Below, piece by piece: positions 7,860 through 17,017 of a DNA stretch of 64,000 nt (position 1 is its first letter; each line of letters begins with the position of its first letter). A model generated the notes under the pieces. That model was not told the DNA's origin, searched no databases, and was given only the letters and a program-made list of their open reading frames with translations. The position numbers were made by a program, and so were the translations under genes. Location of the stretch: positions 62,001 to 126,000 of the forward strand of contig CAYPIE010000004.1 in the NCBI GenBank assembly GCA_964410665.1, read 5' to 3'. The DNA comes from CAYPIE01 sp964410665. Its GTDB lineage: Bacteria; Planctomycetota; Planctomycetia; Gemmatales; Gemmataceae.

Positions 7860-9518
7860 ATGAACCTGGGCACGTTGGCAATGGTCGCGATGTTGACCCT
7901 GGGGCAAACCGGCAGCGATTTGGTCACCATGCCCGATCGGGACATCTCCATCCCTATTCGCTTCGAGGCGGGCGAGCGTGCTCAGATCAAGGAACTACTG
8001 CTTTTTGTCTCACGTAATCAAGGCGGCAGTTGGGAACAAGAAGCCCGGGCAACCCCGAATCAGAACGCTTTTGTTTTCCGTGCCCCCGACGATGGGATCT
8101 ATTGGTTCAATGTCATGGTCATTGATCAACAGGGCAGACGCGACCCTGAGGACATCTATGCGGTCGCCCCTGGGCTCAAGGTTCTTATTGATGCCACCAA
8201 GCCTCAAGTCCGTTTTACCAATGTGCAGCGGAATGGTCCCAATCTCTTGGTTGCCTGGGAAATCAACGAAGAAAATTTCGATGAGCGTACATTTCGACTG
8301 GAGTATCGCACGAGTCAACCCGGGTCGATTTGGCGACCCATTGCCGCGGCGGCCATCAAAGTGGGCAACACGCAACAACCGATCTTACACGCTGGACCCA
8401 TCCAAATTCGCCTTCAATGTGCCGATTACGCGGGCAATCTCAATGAAGCGGTCCAGTCCCTCCCGGCCCGCGAGGGGGTTGGTCCTGCCATCGTGGAGCG
8501 ACCCCCAACTCCAGCGCCTGCACCGACGGTCGTCACCACGACATCCCAAGTCAACGCTCAGGTTGCAGCCGAAGTGATCCCGACCACTGGAATGAATGTC
8601 GAGGTCCCAAGCACATTTGATTCCATCCGCCAGGAAGAACGACATGCCTTCTCAACGCAACCAACTGCTACCGCTCCATCGTTCCGACCTCCACTGGCCC
8701 CGAAACGGCCAGCCACAGACGTGTCCTCACCCGGTCCGAACATTCCGCTCGCAGTAAGTGGTGCCTCACCAACCCAACTGATCAACCGAAGTCTGCCTCC
8801 AGCAGAGGTCATTAATGTCCTTAAATTTGATCTAGCCTATGCGGTGGAGGATCAAGGGCCTTCGGGGCTTGGACGGGTGGAATTGTGGATCACCCGCGAT
8901 GATGGCAAGTCCTGGCATCGCTGGAGTGAGGATGATGATCTGCAGTCACCTCTGACGGTCAACTTGGACATGGAAACTCCAGGCAATCCTCGGGCAGAAG
9001 GGATCTATGGGTTTCGGGTAGTCGTTTACAGTGGTGCCGGACTCACCAAAGGAGCACCGCAACCAGGCGATCCACCGGATATGCGTGTCGACATAGACGT
9101 GACCCCGCCCATCGTAAAACTGCTGTCGGCTCGCCCCGATCCGCGAAGTCGCGATAGCATGATTCTGCAATGGGATGCGGTTGATCGCAATCTGGCCGTC
9201 AATCCGATCACCCTCGAATGGAGCGAACATCCGCAAGGCCCGTGGCGGCCCGTTGTCTCGGCCCTACCACCCGAGGCACCCGGTGCAGCACTTGGCAGCA
9301 GCCATGCGATGATGCTGCAGCGGATACCCAATACGGGCCGCTATGCCTGGCGATTGCCGGCACGTATGCCGACCCATCGGGTCTATTTGCGAATCACTGC
9401 TCGCGACGCTGCAGGAAACATCGCCGAAGCCAAAACCCCCGAGCCGATCGAGGTCGATCTCAACAAACCCGCTGCACGCATCAAGGGGATCCTGGGTGCT
9501 TCTTATCGCCAACCCTGA
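7860..9518 (+). CDS. exported protein with Ig/FN3-like beta domains
   Basis: A 552-aa protein with a short hydrophobic N-terminus (about residues 1-20) and GAAGAGGGG upstream of the ATG. Two similar halves each contain a beta-sandwich pattern: FVSRNQGGSWEQ...DGIYWFNVMVIDQQGR in the first and ITRDDGKSWHRW...EGIYGFRVVVYSGAG in the second. Each is followed by a segment with D-x-T-x-P-x-V (KVLIDATKPQVRF, RVDIDVTPPIVKL). A Pro/Thr/Ala-rich linker spans roughly residues 200-295. The duplicated structure suggests an envelope or matrix protein built from Ig-like modules. No enzymatic motif is visible. Confidence 0.72.
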   Translation: MNLGTLAMVAMLTLGQTGSDLVTMPDRDISIPIRFEAGERAQIKELLLFVSRNQGGSWEQEARATPNQNAFVFRAPDDGIYWFNVMVIDQQGRRDPEDIYAVAPGLKVLIDATKPQVRFTNVQRNGPNLLVAWEINEENFDERTFRLEYRTSQPGSIWRPIAAAAIKVGNTQQPILHAGPIQIRLQCADYAGNLNEAVQSLPAREGVGPAIVERPPTPAPAPTVVTTTSQVNAQVAAEVIPTTGMNVEVPSTFDSIRQEERHAFSTQPTATAPSFRPPLAPKRPATDVSSPGPNIPLAVSGASPTQLINRSLPPAEVINVLKFDLAYAVEDQGPSGLGRVELWITRDDGKSWHRWSEDDDLQSPLTVNLDMETPGNPRAEGIYGFRVVVYSGAGLTKGAPQPGDPPDMRVDIDVTPPIVKLLSARPDPRSRDSMILQWDAVDRNLAVNPITLEWSEHPQGPWRPVVSALPPEAPGAALGSSHAMMLQRIPNTGRYAWRLPARMPTHRVYLRITARDAAGNIAEAKTPEPIEVDLNKPAARIKGILGASYRQP

Positions 9519-9658
9519 TGTTGGGGGGTGATCTTCGTCAAAGCCTACAAGCGGGGGTCACGGGCAAGAGCACTCCGTGACTCATCCCGAGCTTCCCCTG
9601 CGCCTTTCGTTGAGCATCCGCTACAATAGCGGTGCATTCTGAACGAAAGGATCTAGCC

Positions 9659-11029
9659 ATGTCCACCACTGCCACGGGATCGCTGCGGGAGCGGTTTGTC
9701 GCTGCTTTTCCCAAGTCGCAAGCACTCCATGACCAGGCCACGACGATCTTCCCCAGTGGTGTTACCCACGATCTACGTTACCTGGAACCCTTCCCGATCT
9801 TTATCGATTATGCCCAGGGAGCTCACAAGTGGGATATCGATGACCATCAGTTCATTGATTACTGGTGCGGCCACGGCGCCATGCTCCTCGGGCATAGCCA
9901 CCCAGCCGTCGTCAAGGCAATCCAGGAGCAAGCGGCCCGGATGACCCATGCGGGCGGCAACCACGAGGGCGAGAGCACTTGGGGCCGCTGGGTCCAACGA
10001 CTCATCCCAACGGCCGAACGTGTCCGCTTTACCGGTTCGGGCACGGAGGCAACGCTCATGGCCTTGCGACTGGCGCGCATCGCCACCGGTAAACCCAGAA
10101 CCCTGAAATTTGCCGGCCATTTCCATGGCTGGCATGACTATGTCGCGCCTGGAACCGATCCGCCCTTCGACGGAGCTACACCATTAGGGATCGCCGATGG
10201 GGTCGCCGAGCAGACGGTGATTATTCCACCCAATGATCCCGATCTTCTCGAAAAGACCTTGGCCAACGATCCCAGCATTGGCGCAGTCATCCTCGAACCC
10301 ACCGGCGGCCGTTGGGGAGTGGTGCCGATCCGTGGGGAATTTCTCGAGGCAGTCCGCGATCTCACGACAAAATACGAACAAATTTTAATATTTGATGAAG
10401 TGATCACTGGCTTTCGCGTGTCTCCCGGTGGTGCGCAAGCCTATTATGGCGTTTACCCAGATCTGACCACGCTGGCTAAAATACTGGCTGGAGGACTCCC
10501 CGGTGGCTGTGTCGCCGGACGTGCCGACCTCCTCGCCCCCATTGAGTTTCGTCCCGGCAAACCCAAGATGCGGCACCCTGGTACCTACAATGCCAATCCC
10601 CTTTCGGCCGCTGCGGGTTGCGCTGCCCTGGAACAGGTCAATCTGGGTGTCCCCTGTAGCCAGGCCAATTCCATGGCGAGATTGCTGCGGAACCAACTCA
10701 ATGCCCTGTTTAAGGACCGCGGCTGGCCATGGCTCGCCTATGGGGATTTTTCGATGTTCCGCCTGCTGCCCGACTATCACGGACCCCGGCCCAGCAACGA
10801 TGCCGAGGCAGACGATGATGGACCATTGCCCTACGATAATGATGCGGCAATGATCGATGCTCACCAGCCCCACATCACCCACCATGACTTCCGTCAAGCG
10901 TTGTTGCTCCAGGGCGTCGATATGCCGGGGTTTGGCGGCTGGCTTTCCGCCGCCCATACCGAAGCCGACATCGCCCGGACGTTGACTGCCGTCGCGACTG
11001 CCATCGAGGAATTGTACCCCTCGGTGTGA
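9659..11029 (+). CDS. class III aminotransferase, glutamate-1-semialdehyde aminomutase-like
   Basis: This 456-aa PLP enzyme of aminotransferase class III has the fold order of HemL-like proteins: IFPSGVTHDLRYLEPFP, YAQGAHKWDIDDHQFIDYWCGHGAMLLGHSHP split over the N-terminal third, FTGSGTEATLMALRLAR for phosphate binding, LIFDEVITGFRV with the PLP-contacting Asp, and TTLAKILAGGLPGG with the Schiff-base Lys. Length and motifs match the family. Whether it is a true HemL or an amino-acid aminotransferase cannot be decided, since no other heme genes are nearby. The start is the ATG behind GAAAGGA; an in-frame ATG at 9632 has no ribosome site. Confidence 0.85.
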   Translation: MSTTATGSLRERFVAAFPKSQALHDQATTIFPSGVTHDLRYLEPFPIFIDYAQGAHKWDIDDHQFIDYWCGHGAMLLGHSHPAVVKAIQEQAARMTHAGGNHEGESTWGRWVQRLIPTAERVRFTGSGTEATLMALRLARIATGKPRTLKFAGHFHGWHDYVAPGTDPPFDGATPLGIADGVAEQTVIIPPNDPDLLEKTLANDPSIGAVILEPTGGRWGVVPIRGEFLEAVRDLTTKYEQILIFDEVITGFRVSPGGAQAYYGVYPDLTTLAKILAGGLPGGCVAGRADLLAPIEFRPGKPKMRHPGTYNANPLSAAAGCAALEQVNLGVPCSQANSMARLLRNQLNALFKDRGWPWLAYGDFSMFRLLPDYHGPRPSNDAEADDDGPLPYDNDAAMIDAHQPHITHHDFRQALLLQGVDMPGFGGWLSAAHTEADIARTLTAVATAIEELYPSV

Positions 11030-11125
11030 ACCCCAAACCTGCCTGCGCGTTCGGGCGACAAGGATCTCTGTCCTCGATGATTCTGCTTGCGCGATCGACG
11101 GCCATCCATTACCTGGGACGCTCCC

Positions 11126-12370
11126 ATGCTTGAGACCCCCACCCTGCTCGAACGCTTCTTGAAGTACGTCCGCATCGACACCCAAGCTGATGAGCATGCG
11201 AGTACCTATCCCAGCAGCCCTGGTCAGAAAGAGCTCGGACGGCTGCTGCTGACCGAGCTCCAAGAACTTGGGCTACCCGATGCGGTCCAGACGAACCATG
11301 GCATTGTTTACGCCACCATTCCGCCGACCATCGATGGCCCCACCCCGGTGATCGCTTGGCTGGCTCACGTCGATACTTCCCCAGAGACGACGGGGCGCGG
11401 CGTCCAACCGCAGGTCCATCCTCACTACGATGGCGGTGACCTCGTGTTACCCGGCGACCCCCACCAAGTCTTGCGACCAGCGACGAACCCCAAACTTGCT
11501 GCCCTGACCGGCAAGACCATCATCACCAGCGATGGGACGACGCTGCTCGGGGCAGACAACAAAGCCGGCGTGGCGGTCATTATGGAAACCGTCCGCTATC
11601 TGATGGGACATCGCGAGATTCCCCATGGGCCGATCCGAGTATGCTTTACCTGCGACGAAGAGATTGGCAAAGGGGTGGAGCATGTCGATCTCACCGTGCT
11701 TGGTGCCCACGTCGCCTATACCCTCGATGGTGAAGGCCACGGAGAAATCGAGGCAGAAAACTTTTCCGCAGACAAGGCGACCGTGACCATCACGGGGGTG
11801 AATATCCACCCTTCAATCGCCAAGGGACGCATGGTCAATGCCGTGCGTCTGGCTGGGCTCTTTCTTGATCGACTCCCGCGGACCGTCCTTTCCCCAGAAA
11901 CAACGGCCAATAAGGAAGGCTTCCTCCACCCTTACTTGATCGAGGGGGGCGTTGGGCAAACCACCTTACACTTTCTGCTCCGCGATTTTGTTACGAGCAA
12001 ACTTGGCGAATATGCCGCCTTACTCGATGGGGTCGCCGCGACCATTATCGCGGAATACCCCGATGCGCGCATCAACGTGGAGACTCGCCCACAGTATCGC
12101 AACATGGCCGATGGCATGACCAAGGAACCCCGTGTGGTGGCATTTGCCCAGAAGGCCATGCAACAGGCTGGTCTCCAACCGGTTGTAAAAAGCCTCCGCG
12201 GCGGGACCGATGGGGCCATTCTGACCAATCGTGGGCTGCCCACCCCCAATCTATCGACTGCTGAGCATAATCCCCACTCTCCACTCGAGTGGACGTGCTT
12301 GGAGGAGATGCAGTTGGCCGTGGGAGTCCTGGTGGAGCTGGCCCAAGTCTGGGGACAAGTTCAGCACTAA
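11126..12370 (+). CDS. pepT: peptidase T (tripeptide aminopeptidase)
   Basis: This 414-aa M20B metallopeptidase removes the N-terminal residue from tripeptides in the cytosol. It opens with LLERFLKYVRIDTQAD. The metal-binding series is present: LAHVDTSPE, DGTTLLGADNKAGVAVI, CFTCDEEIGKGVEHVD and, near the end, AEHNPHSPLEW with the last His ligand. GTDGAILTNRGLPTPNL is the usual C-terminal substrate segment. Length agrees with the family (about 405-415). The chosen ATG at 11126 starts the canonical N-terminus; the frame is open 13 codons further back. It lies 96 bp after the aminotransferase gene and may be cotranscribed. Confidence 0.94.
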   Translation: MLETPTLLERFLKYVRIDTQADEHASTYPSSPGQKELGRLLLTELQELGLPDAVQTNHGIVYATIPPTIDGPTPVIAWLAHVDTSPETTGRGVQPQVHPHYDGGDLVLPGDPHQVLRPATNPKLAALTGKTIITSDGTTLLGADNKAGVAVIMETVRYLMGHREIPHGPIRVCFTCDEEIGKGVEHVDLTVLGAHVAYTLDGEGHGEIEAENFSADKATVTITGVNIHPSIAKGRMVNAVRLAGLFLDRLPRTVLSPETTANKEGFLHPYLIEGGVGQTTLHFLLRDFVTSKLGEYAALLDGVAATIIAEYPDARINVETRPQYRNMADGMTKEPRVVAFAQKAMQQAGLQPVVKSLRGGTDGAILTNRGLPTPNLSTAEHNPHSPLEWTCLEEMQLAVGVLVELAQVWGQVQH

Positions 12371-12736
12371 CATCAACATTATTTGATATATATTTACTCG
12401 ATTTCGATGAGTCTATCACGGTCGTTGAGCGCATTCCCAGCGAAATCCGAGCGGGACCCGGCACCTCTGGATTGAAACCAACCATTCGATATCGAACAAA
12501 AACTTTTCTATCATTTATATCCGATAAACGGATTTATCCAACTTTTTCCCGACATCAATGTCCATCATTTCGGTATTTTTCCGTATGGTTTCCCTCAAAT
12601 CGACGCTACCTTAACGTCCTTCCCTCTGGGAAAGGCAGGGGTGTGAATTTTGTCTGAATCGTGCATAATGAAGCCATGAAGTTTTGCCCCTATCGGTTTC
12701 TTGAGTCCAGTCATCGCCCGGAAGCGAGTCGCATGC
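12371..12736. other. AT-rich gap after pepT
   Basis: About 365 bases with no supported gene. It is notably richer in A and T than its flanks (12370-12560). No strong terminator hairpin or convincing -35/-10 pair was found. It most likely holds the promoter of the next gene. Confidence 0.4.
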
Positions 12737-14284
12737 ATGCCCCAGGATTTGACCGACTCCCTTAACTACCTTGCCCAGTATCTCCTGGAGAACGCGAGGG
12801 AGGACGCCGATCTACGACGTCATCTGCGATGCCTGGCTCAGGTCATCCTTGAGCAGACCCCAACCCACGGATCTCCGCTGCGGTCCTCCGGCCAGCCAGC
12901 CTCGCAGCCTTCGCGGGAGCGGTCGCTTCTCTACTCGCAACCACCAAGTGCGTTACCGTGCGATGCCCCCATCGCTGTGGGGTCGTTCTCGCTTCGAGCA
13001 TCCTCGACAACCGCAGCGGAGCCACGGAGCCAGCTAGCCGATCGGAGTACGCTGCCTAGCGATGCCGACCTGCCCGTGATGGAAAGCCGTTGTCGTCTGA
13101 AGGCGGAGGCCACCCGTTGGGCAGCACACCGCCGTCGCCTGTTGGCCGAGGCAGCGCCTTATGAAACGGCCATCTTGCCAAAGGATCGGGCCTTAGTCGC
13201 TCAAGCCAAAGCGCTGCCAGACTGCTTTCTCTGGATGTGTCATCCTGATGGGCCCAGTGTCCGCGATCATTCGCTCTATCAGCAGACCGCCCAGGGATTC
13301 GACAACACCGCGACCATGCTGGGACTGCTGGTGCAAATCCTTGAAGCTCCCGACGTTTTTGAGCCGGAGCTAGGGGGAGCCCTGGAACTACTGGCCGAGG
13401 CACAGTCGGGAGTACGTGCTGCAGTGGGCCAGTTCGACGATCACGAAGATCGCGACCAAGTTCAAGTGTTTCATTGGCTCAAACGTACCGCACTTGAAAA
13501 ACAAATATATATTCATCGCTATATGCGCGCTGATGATCCCGCTGACCCCCTTCACGCGGGAGAACTCGCTTTGCGGATTCAAGCGTTCGAACATCGTCTT
13601 CACGAAACGCGCGACCGTGCACGGCAACGCAAAAAATTATTGAGCAAAATTCGCCACAAAACCTCGCTGTTACTTGAAACAGCGACCAATGATCCGGACG
13701 AGTGGACGTGCTTGATCCGCGCCGTCGAAGCGCTCATCGCTTCGGGATTCCCCCCCAGTAATCGCGAATTACGCGAGCTGCTTTTACCTGTATTCGACAA
13801 AACACCGAACTTCGCCGAAGAGTCTCCCACTTTCCGCCAGGTATTGCGTGCGATCGATCGTTATTTGGCGGAGCGTGATGATGTGGTCGCCCCGGTGGAT
13901 GAAGGGGTCGCCCAGTCCCAGGAGCTCGAGGAAGTACACCGGTTGCTCTCCGGCCGAGAAGTGGTGTTGATCGGTGGTGAGCGACGTCCAGCTTCGCAAC
14001 AGGCACTGGAGCATGCCTTTGGGCTCGCCCGGCTGCGCTGGATCGATACCCGTGAGCATGAATCGATTGAACGTTTTGCTCCCTATGTGGCTCGACCCGA
14101 GGTCGCCCTGGTGATCCTGGCCATCCGTTGGTCAAGCCATGCCTTCGGCGAGGTCAAGCAGTTCTGTGAAGACGAGCAAAAACCCCTCGTCCGCTTGCCC
14201 GGCGGCTATAATCCGAACCAGGTCGCTGCGCAGATCCTTAGCCAGTGCAGTGAACGGTTGCGTGGCGAGCGGAAAGCCTCCTAA
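12737..14284 (+). CDS. protein with C-terminal DUF2325-like domain
   Basis: A 515-aa cytosolic protein from the ATG at 12737; the frame is open from a TTG at 12701. The N-terminal two thirds are helical and charged, without a recognised domain. The last 110 residues (from about EEVHRLLSGREVVLIGGERR) contain GREVVLIGGERRP, ALVILAIRWSSHAFGEVKQF and LVRLPGGYNPNQVAAQI. This is the pattern of DUF2325, a small Rossmann-like fold with a conserved VxxIGG start and a SH...K motif. Function is unknown. The codon pattern resembles the neighbours. Confidence 0.7.
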   Translation: MPQDLTDSLNYLAQYLLENAREDADLRRHLRCLAQVILEQTPTHGSPLRSSGQPASQPSRERSLLYSQPPSALPCDAPIAVGSFSLRASSTTAAEPRSQLADRSTLPSDADLPVMESRCRLKAEATRWAAHRRRLLAEAAPYETAILPKDRALVAQAKALPDCFLWMCHPDGPSVRDHSLYQQTAQGFDNTATMLGLLVQILEAPDVFEPELGGALELLAEAQSGVRAAVGQFDDHEDRDQVQVFHWLKRTALEKQIYIHRYMRADDPADPLHAGELALRIQAFEHRLHETRDRARQRKKLLSKIRHKTSLLLETATNDPDEWTCLIRAVEALIASGFPPSNRELRELLLPVFDKTPNFAEESPTFRQVLRAIDRYLAERDDVVAPVDEGVAQSQELEEVHRLLSGREVVLIGGERRPASQQALEHAFGLARLRWIDTREHESIERFAPYVARPEVALVILAIRWSSHAFGEVKQFCEDEQKPLVRLPGGYNPNQVAAQILSQCSERLRGERKAS

Positions 14285-14304
14285 TCTCCAGGTTGCCGGG
14301 GGTG

Positions 14305-14710
14305 ATGGATATTCTCGACGTGGATCCGGTCGTGAAACGTTACGCCCGCGTCACCGCCGAGGACGAGCTGTCGTTCACGATCGAACAGGGTGAGATTTTC
14401 GCCCTCCTTGAGCCCTATGGTGCGGGCAAACCACTTTGATCCGCATGCTCAATGACATCATTGCACCGGACCTCAAGCACATTCGCTAAGACCTCGACGG
14501 CAATGGTGCTTCCAACATCGTCGATCCAGTCAATCTCAGCTACTTGCCCAAAGAACCTGGATAGTAAAAGACATCCCGATTATCCATACCTTGGACTATT
14601 TCGGGGGATCCTGGGAACGTGATTTACGTGCAGTCTTGACTGGAGCACTGCTCCATCATCGTATGAGTCGGATCGAGGCGGTTTCAGACTTGCGCCTCTA
14701 GCAGCTGACC
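14305..14710 (+). pseudogene. decayed ABC transporter ATP-binding protein gene
   Basis: From ATG 14305 the translation reads as an NatA-like ABC ATPase (FTIEQGEIFALLEPYGAGK) but breaks inside the Walker A motif. The bases after GGCAAA lack one A, turning the expected GAGKTTLIRML into GAGKPL and a stop. In the +1 frame the protein continues as LIRMLNDIIAPD, then hits TAA at 14487, resumes (NLSYLPKEPG), hits TAG, and after another shift gives KDIPIIHTLDYF. Signature and Walker B regions are missing. At least two frame changes and two stops make a sequencing error an insufficient explanation. No intact permease follows. Confidence 0.85.
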
Positions 14711-14850
14711 CCCGTGGCACTGGATGTGACCTACCACGCGCCCAGCACTCCAGCCAGGGCCATATGGGACAAGCTGATCGCCAGCTTCCTCATCGGGGGA
14801 ATGATGCTGGCAACCTTCAACACCCTCACTTTTTTCGTCCAGGGGGTGGT

Positions 14851-14907
14851 GCCTTTTTTATTGCCCCAACCCTGGATCCAAATCCGGGTCGGGGCAATAA
14901 AAAAGGC
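14851..14907. repeat. 57-nt long perfect inverted repeat
   Basis: The arms GCCTTTTTTATTGCCCC (14851-14867) and GGGGCAATAAAAAAGGC (14891-14907) are exact 17-bp reverse complements. Inside them ACCC(T)GGAT pairs with ATCCGGGT, leaving a CCAA loop. The T-run is in the 5' arm on both strands, which is the opposite of an intrinsic terminator. It lies 20 bases past the stop of the HNH gene, between that gene and the ABC pseudogene. It may be a dispersed palindromic element or a transcript-end structure. Confidence 0.75.
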
Positions 14908-14927
14908 TGGGTGATCCCAGCCTCGCG

Positions 14928-15563
14928 TCACTTCAGCTCGACATTCCAATAAGCGGAGTCGAGAAAGCTCTGCCAGGACTGGTACTTTTTCTGAGTCAAC
15001 TTTAGGTTGAGTAGCGGGCTACGCCGCGGCTTTTCCGGCTTCCGGATCAGCGACATGTGCGCTTGCTTGGGAGTGCGGCCGCCCTTTCGGACGTTGCAAT
15101 CCACACAAGCGCAAACGATGTTCTCCCAGGTTGTCTGCCCGCCTTGCGACCGTGGCACCACGTGGTCCAGGCTCAACTCCGAGGTCGGGAACCGCTTGCC
15201 ACAATACTGACACTGGTTGCTGTCCCGGGCAAAGATATTGCGACGGTTAAATTTCACCGTTTGCTTCGGCACACTGTCATAATCGAGCAGTCGGATTACC
15301 CGAGGGGCCTGGATCTCATCCCCGGCGGAACGAATCCAATCATCATCTTCCCGGCGAAAATACCGAGCACGATATTGGCTGACCTCCCGCCAGGTGGCGA
15401 AGTCGTAGGTGGCGAACACACCATCCTCGAAAGCCACAACCTCGGCCAATTCCTTGAACAGCAGACAAAACGCGCGGCGAACCGAGATCACGTGCACGGC
15501 CATGAACATCCGATTCAGGACCAGTACACTGGCATCCAGCGCCGAGTACTGTCGGGCACTCAT
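14928..15563 (-). CDS. HNH endonuclease
   Basis: This 211-aa protein has the domain layout of the widespread chromosomal HNH family. An N-terminal segment ALDASVLVLNRMFMAVHV with RRAFCLLFK is followed by the HNH/zinc core: CQYCGKRF, LSLDHVVPRSQGG with the His general base, TWENIVCACVDCNVRKGGRTP with the Asn and second Cys pair. It ends PEKPRRSPLL. This family is often a solitary housekeeping gene of unclear role rather than a restriction enzyme. The start is the ATG at 15563; the conserved N-terminal strand begins about ten residues later. Confidence 0.88.
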   Translation of the reverse strand: MSARQYSALDASVLVLNRMFMAVHVISVRRAFCLLFKELAEVVAFEDGVFATYDFATWREVSQYRARYFRREDDDWIRSAGDEIQAPRVIRLLDYDSVPKQTVKFNRRNIFARDSNQCQYCGKRFPTSELSLDHVVPRSQGGQTTWENIVCACVDCNVRKGGRTPKQAHMSLIRKPEKPRRSPLLNLKLTQKKYQSWQSFLDSAYWNVELK

Positions 15564-15810
15564 AACGGGTCATACCTTTCTCTTGGGGTCGCGAGCACGC
15601 GGCCAGCCCGCGTTGTCTATACGACATGCCCGATCGAAAGAAGGTTCAAGTCGCTGTGATTCTATCAGTCGGCGATCCCATTCCGCAAGCAAGCCTTGTC
15701 AAGATCAGAACGAACTTTCGCGCGTTCTTCACACTCGATAAGCAATGTAAGTTCATCGTGTGGAACTGGCAGAATTGCCCTGGCTGATGGATTCGGCAGG
15801 TTTTCGCGCG

Positions 15811-16983
15811 TCAGCCCACCGCGGCACGCAGCCTCCGTTGCAACTGCCTTCGTGCCGCAGCGCAGGCTTGTAAGCTGCCGGAAATCCGCATTCCATGAAT
15901 GGTCACGGTCGTTTCACGATGAGGAATCCGGTAAATCTGCCGGTGATTCTGCTTGGCAGGATAAATTAATCGGAGATCTGGACAAGCGCTCAACTGGCCA
16001 TACGCCAGAATCTGATGCAGGTCGGCTGGGGACGGTTGCTTGGCACGATCCTTCCACTTGATCTCCACCACTAATTTGGTAAGGCCTTCAACTTGCAAGC
16101 GTATATCTGGCCGTAGCAGGAGAGGAGGTTCGCTGGGAGGGCCCTGCAGGGCAATGCTCCTTTGAACTTCGACACCTAGCTTGGGATCATCTTGGCCAAG
16201 CTGCTCGACCGTCCGGGTCACGTAGCGTTCAAACACATAGGCCATCGGTAGGAGAAAGCCTGGAAGCCGCACGGTGCCCGGTCGCATCCCCAAGCAACAG
16301 GCCAACCAGTGCGTTAACTCCCATAAGGTTGCGTAGCCCTCCGGTAAAATGGGCTGCGATCGAGGCAGGTGGGGCTCCGTGAGCATTTCCACCGCAGTAA
16401 ATGCGCGAAGCGCAGCTCGAAGACTGTCCTGAGTCTCTTCGCTGAGCGTCGGCTGGTCGAGGAGAAGGGTTGCGACCGTCTTGGGCAACTGGTTGACCAG
16501 GATGTTCACTGTCCACTGATCGGCCACACAGTGAAAGCCCGGCTTGACCGGATCAATCTGACGTAATTGAGTCGCGACATCGAGCCGCCCCCGTATATAG
16601 GCTGAGTGGGTCGGTTGCTCGCGATAACCGTGTGCCAGACCGCGCTGCCCTTGGAGCCGCATCGCCTGAGCCAGACGACGGGACAACCAATCGAGCAAGT
16701 AAATGGGCCGGACTCGTCGGTGGCTGCGAGTAGCAGCTTCATCTTCAAGGCTGAGATCCATCAACGCAATCATATTATTGAGGCGAAGTTTCGGCTGTAA
16801 TTCCCAGAGAAAGTGCGGCGTGCTGAACATGCCGACAAAGCTCCGTGGAGTTACCCGATAGACTCCGTGGCGAAAGCTGGGGAGTACCTCAAGGGCATGA
16901 GCGTACTGCTCCAAAAGGATCTGAAGGTCCACGCGGGGCAGCCGAACAAGTCGCGGTCGCCATTCCTGAAGCAAAAGATGCAT
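15811..16983 (-). CDS. McrC-like PD-(D/E)xK nuclease (solo)
   Basis: From the ATG at 16983 this is a 390-aa protein of the McrC family, the nuclease partner of GTPase McrB in type IV restriction. It has the family's VTPRSFVGMFSTPHFLWELQPKLRL segment split across residues 45-68, then YIRGRLDVATQLRQ with FHCVADQWT, and a C-terminal nuclease core LRPDIRL...LVVEIKWK...LHQILAYG. The likely active residues are D293, E307, K309 and Q324. No McrB AAA+ gene is present. The open frame extends to an ATG at 17079, overlapping the kinase gene by 62 bp, so a start after the kinase stop (GTG 16995 or ATG 16983) is preferred but uncertain. Confidence 0.78.
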   Translation of the reverse strand: MHLLLQEWRPRLVRLPRVDLQILLEQYAHALEVLPSFRHGVYRVTPRSFVGMFSTPHFLWELQPKLRLNNMIALMDLSLEDEAATRSHRRVRPIYLLDWLSRRLAQAMRLQGQRGLAHGYREQPTHSAYIRGRLDVATQLRQIDPVKPGFHCVADQWTVNILVNQLPKTVATLLLDQPTLSEETQDSLRAALRAFTAVEMLTEPHLPRSQPILPEGYATLWELTHWLACCLGMRPGTVRLPGFLLPMAYVFERYVTRTVEQLGQDDPKLGVEVQRSIALQGPPSEPPLLLRPDIRLQVEGLTKLVVEIKWKDRAKQPSPADLHQILAYGQLSACPDLRLIYPAKQNHRQIYRIPHRETTVTIHGMRISGSLQACAAARRQLQRRLRAAVG

Positions 16984-17017
16984 GTGAGCAAGCACAGATG
17001 GGAGAACCGATCGGGGG

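Noticed and set aside
10385..11263. 292-codon minus-strand frame opposite the aminotransferase gene
   Set aside because: Antisense shadow of a well-supported gene; no domain or ribosome site.
14714..14914. 66-codon frame after the ABC pseudogene
   Set aside because: It contains a membrane-like stretch but no start signal and runs through the perfect hairpin; at most a fragment of the decayed locus.
14928..16983. Complete type IV McrBC restriction system
   Set aside because: No AAA+ GTPase McrB is present in the window; the HNH protein belongs to a common solitary family.
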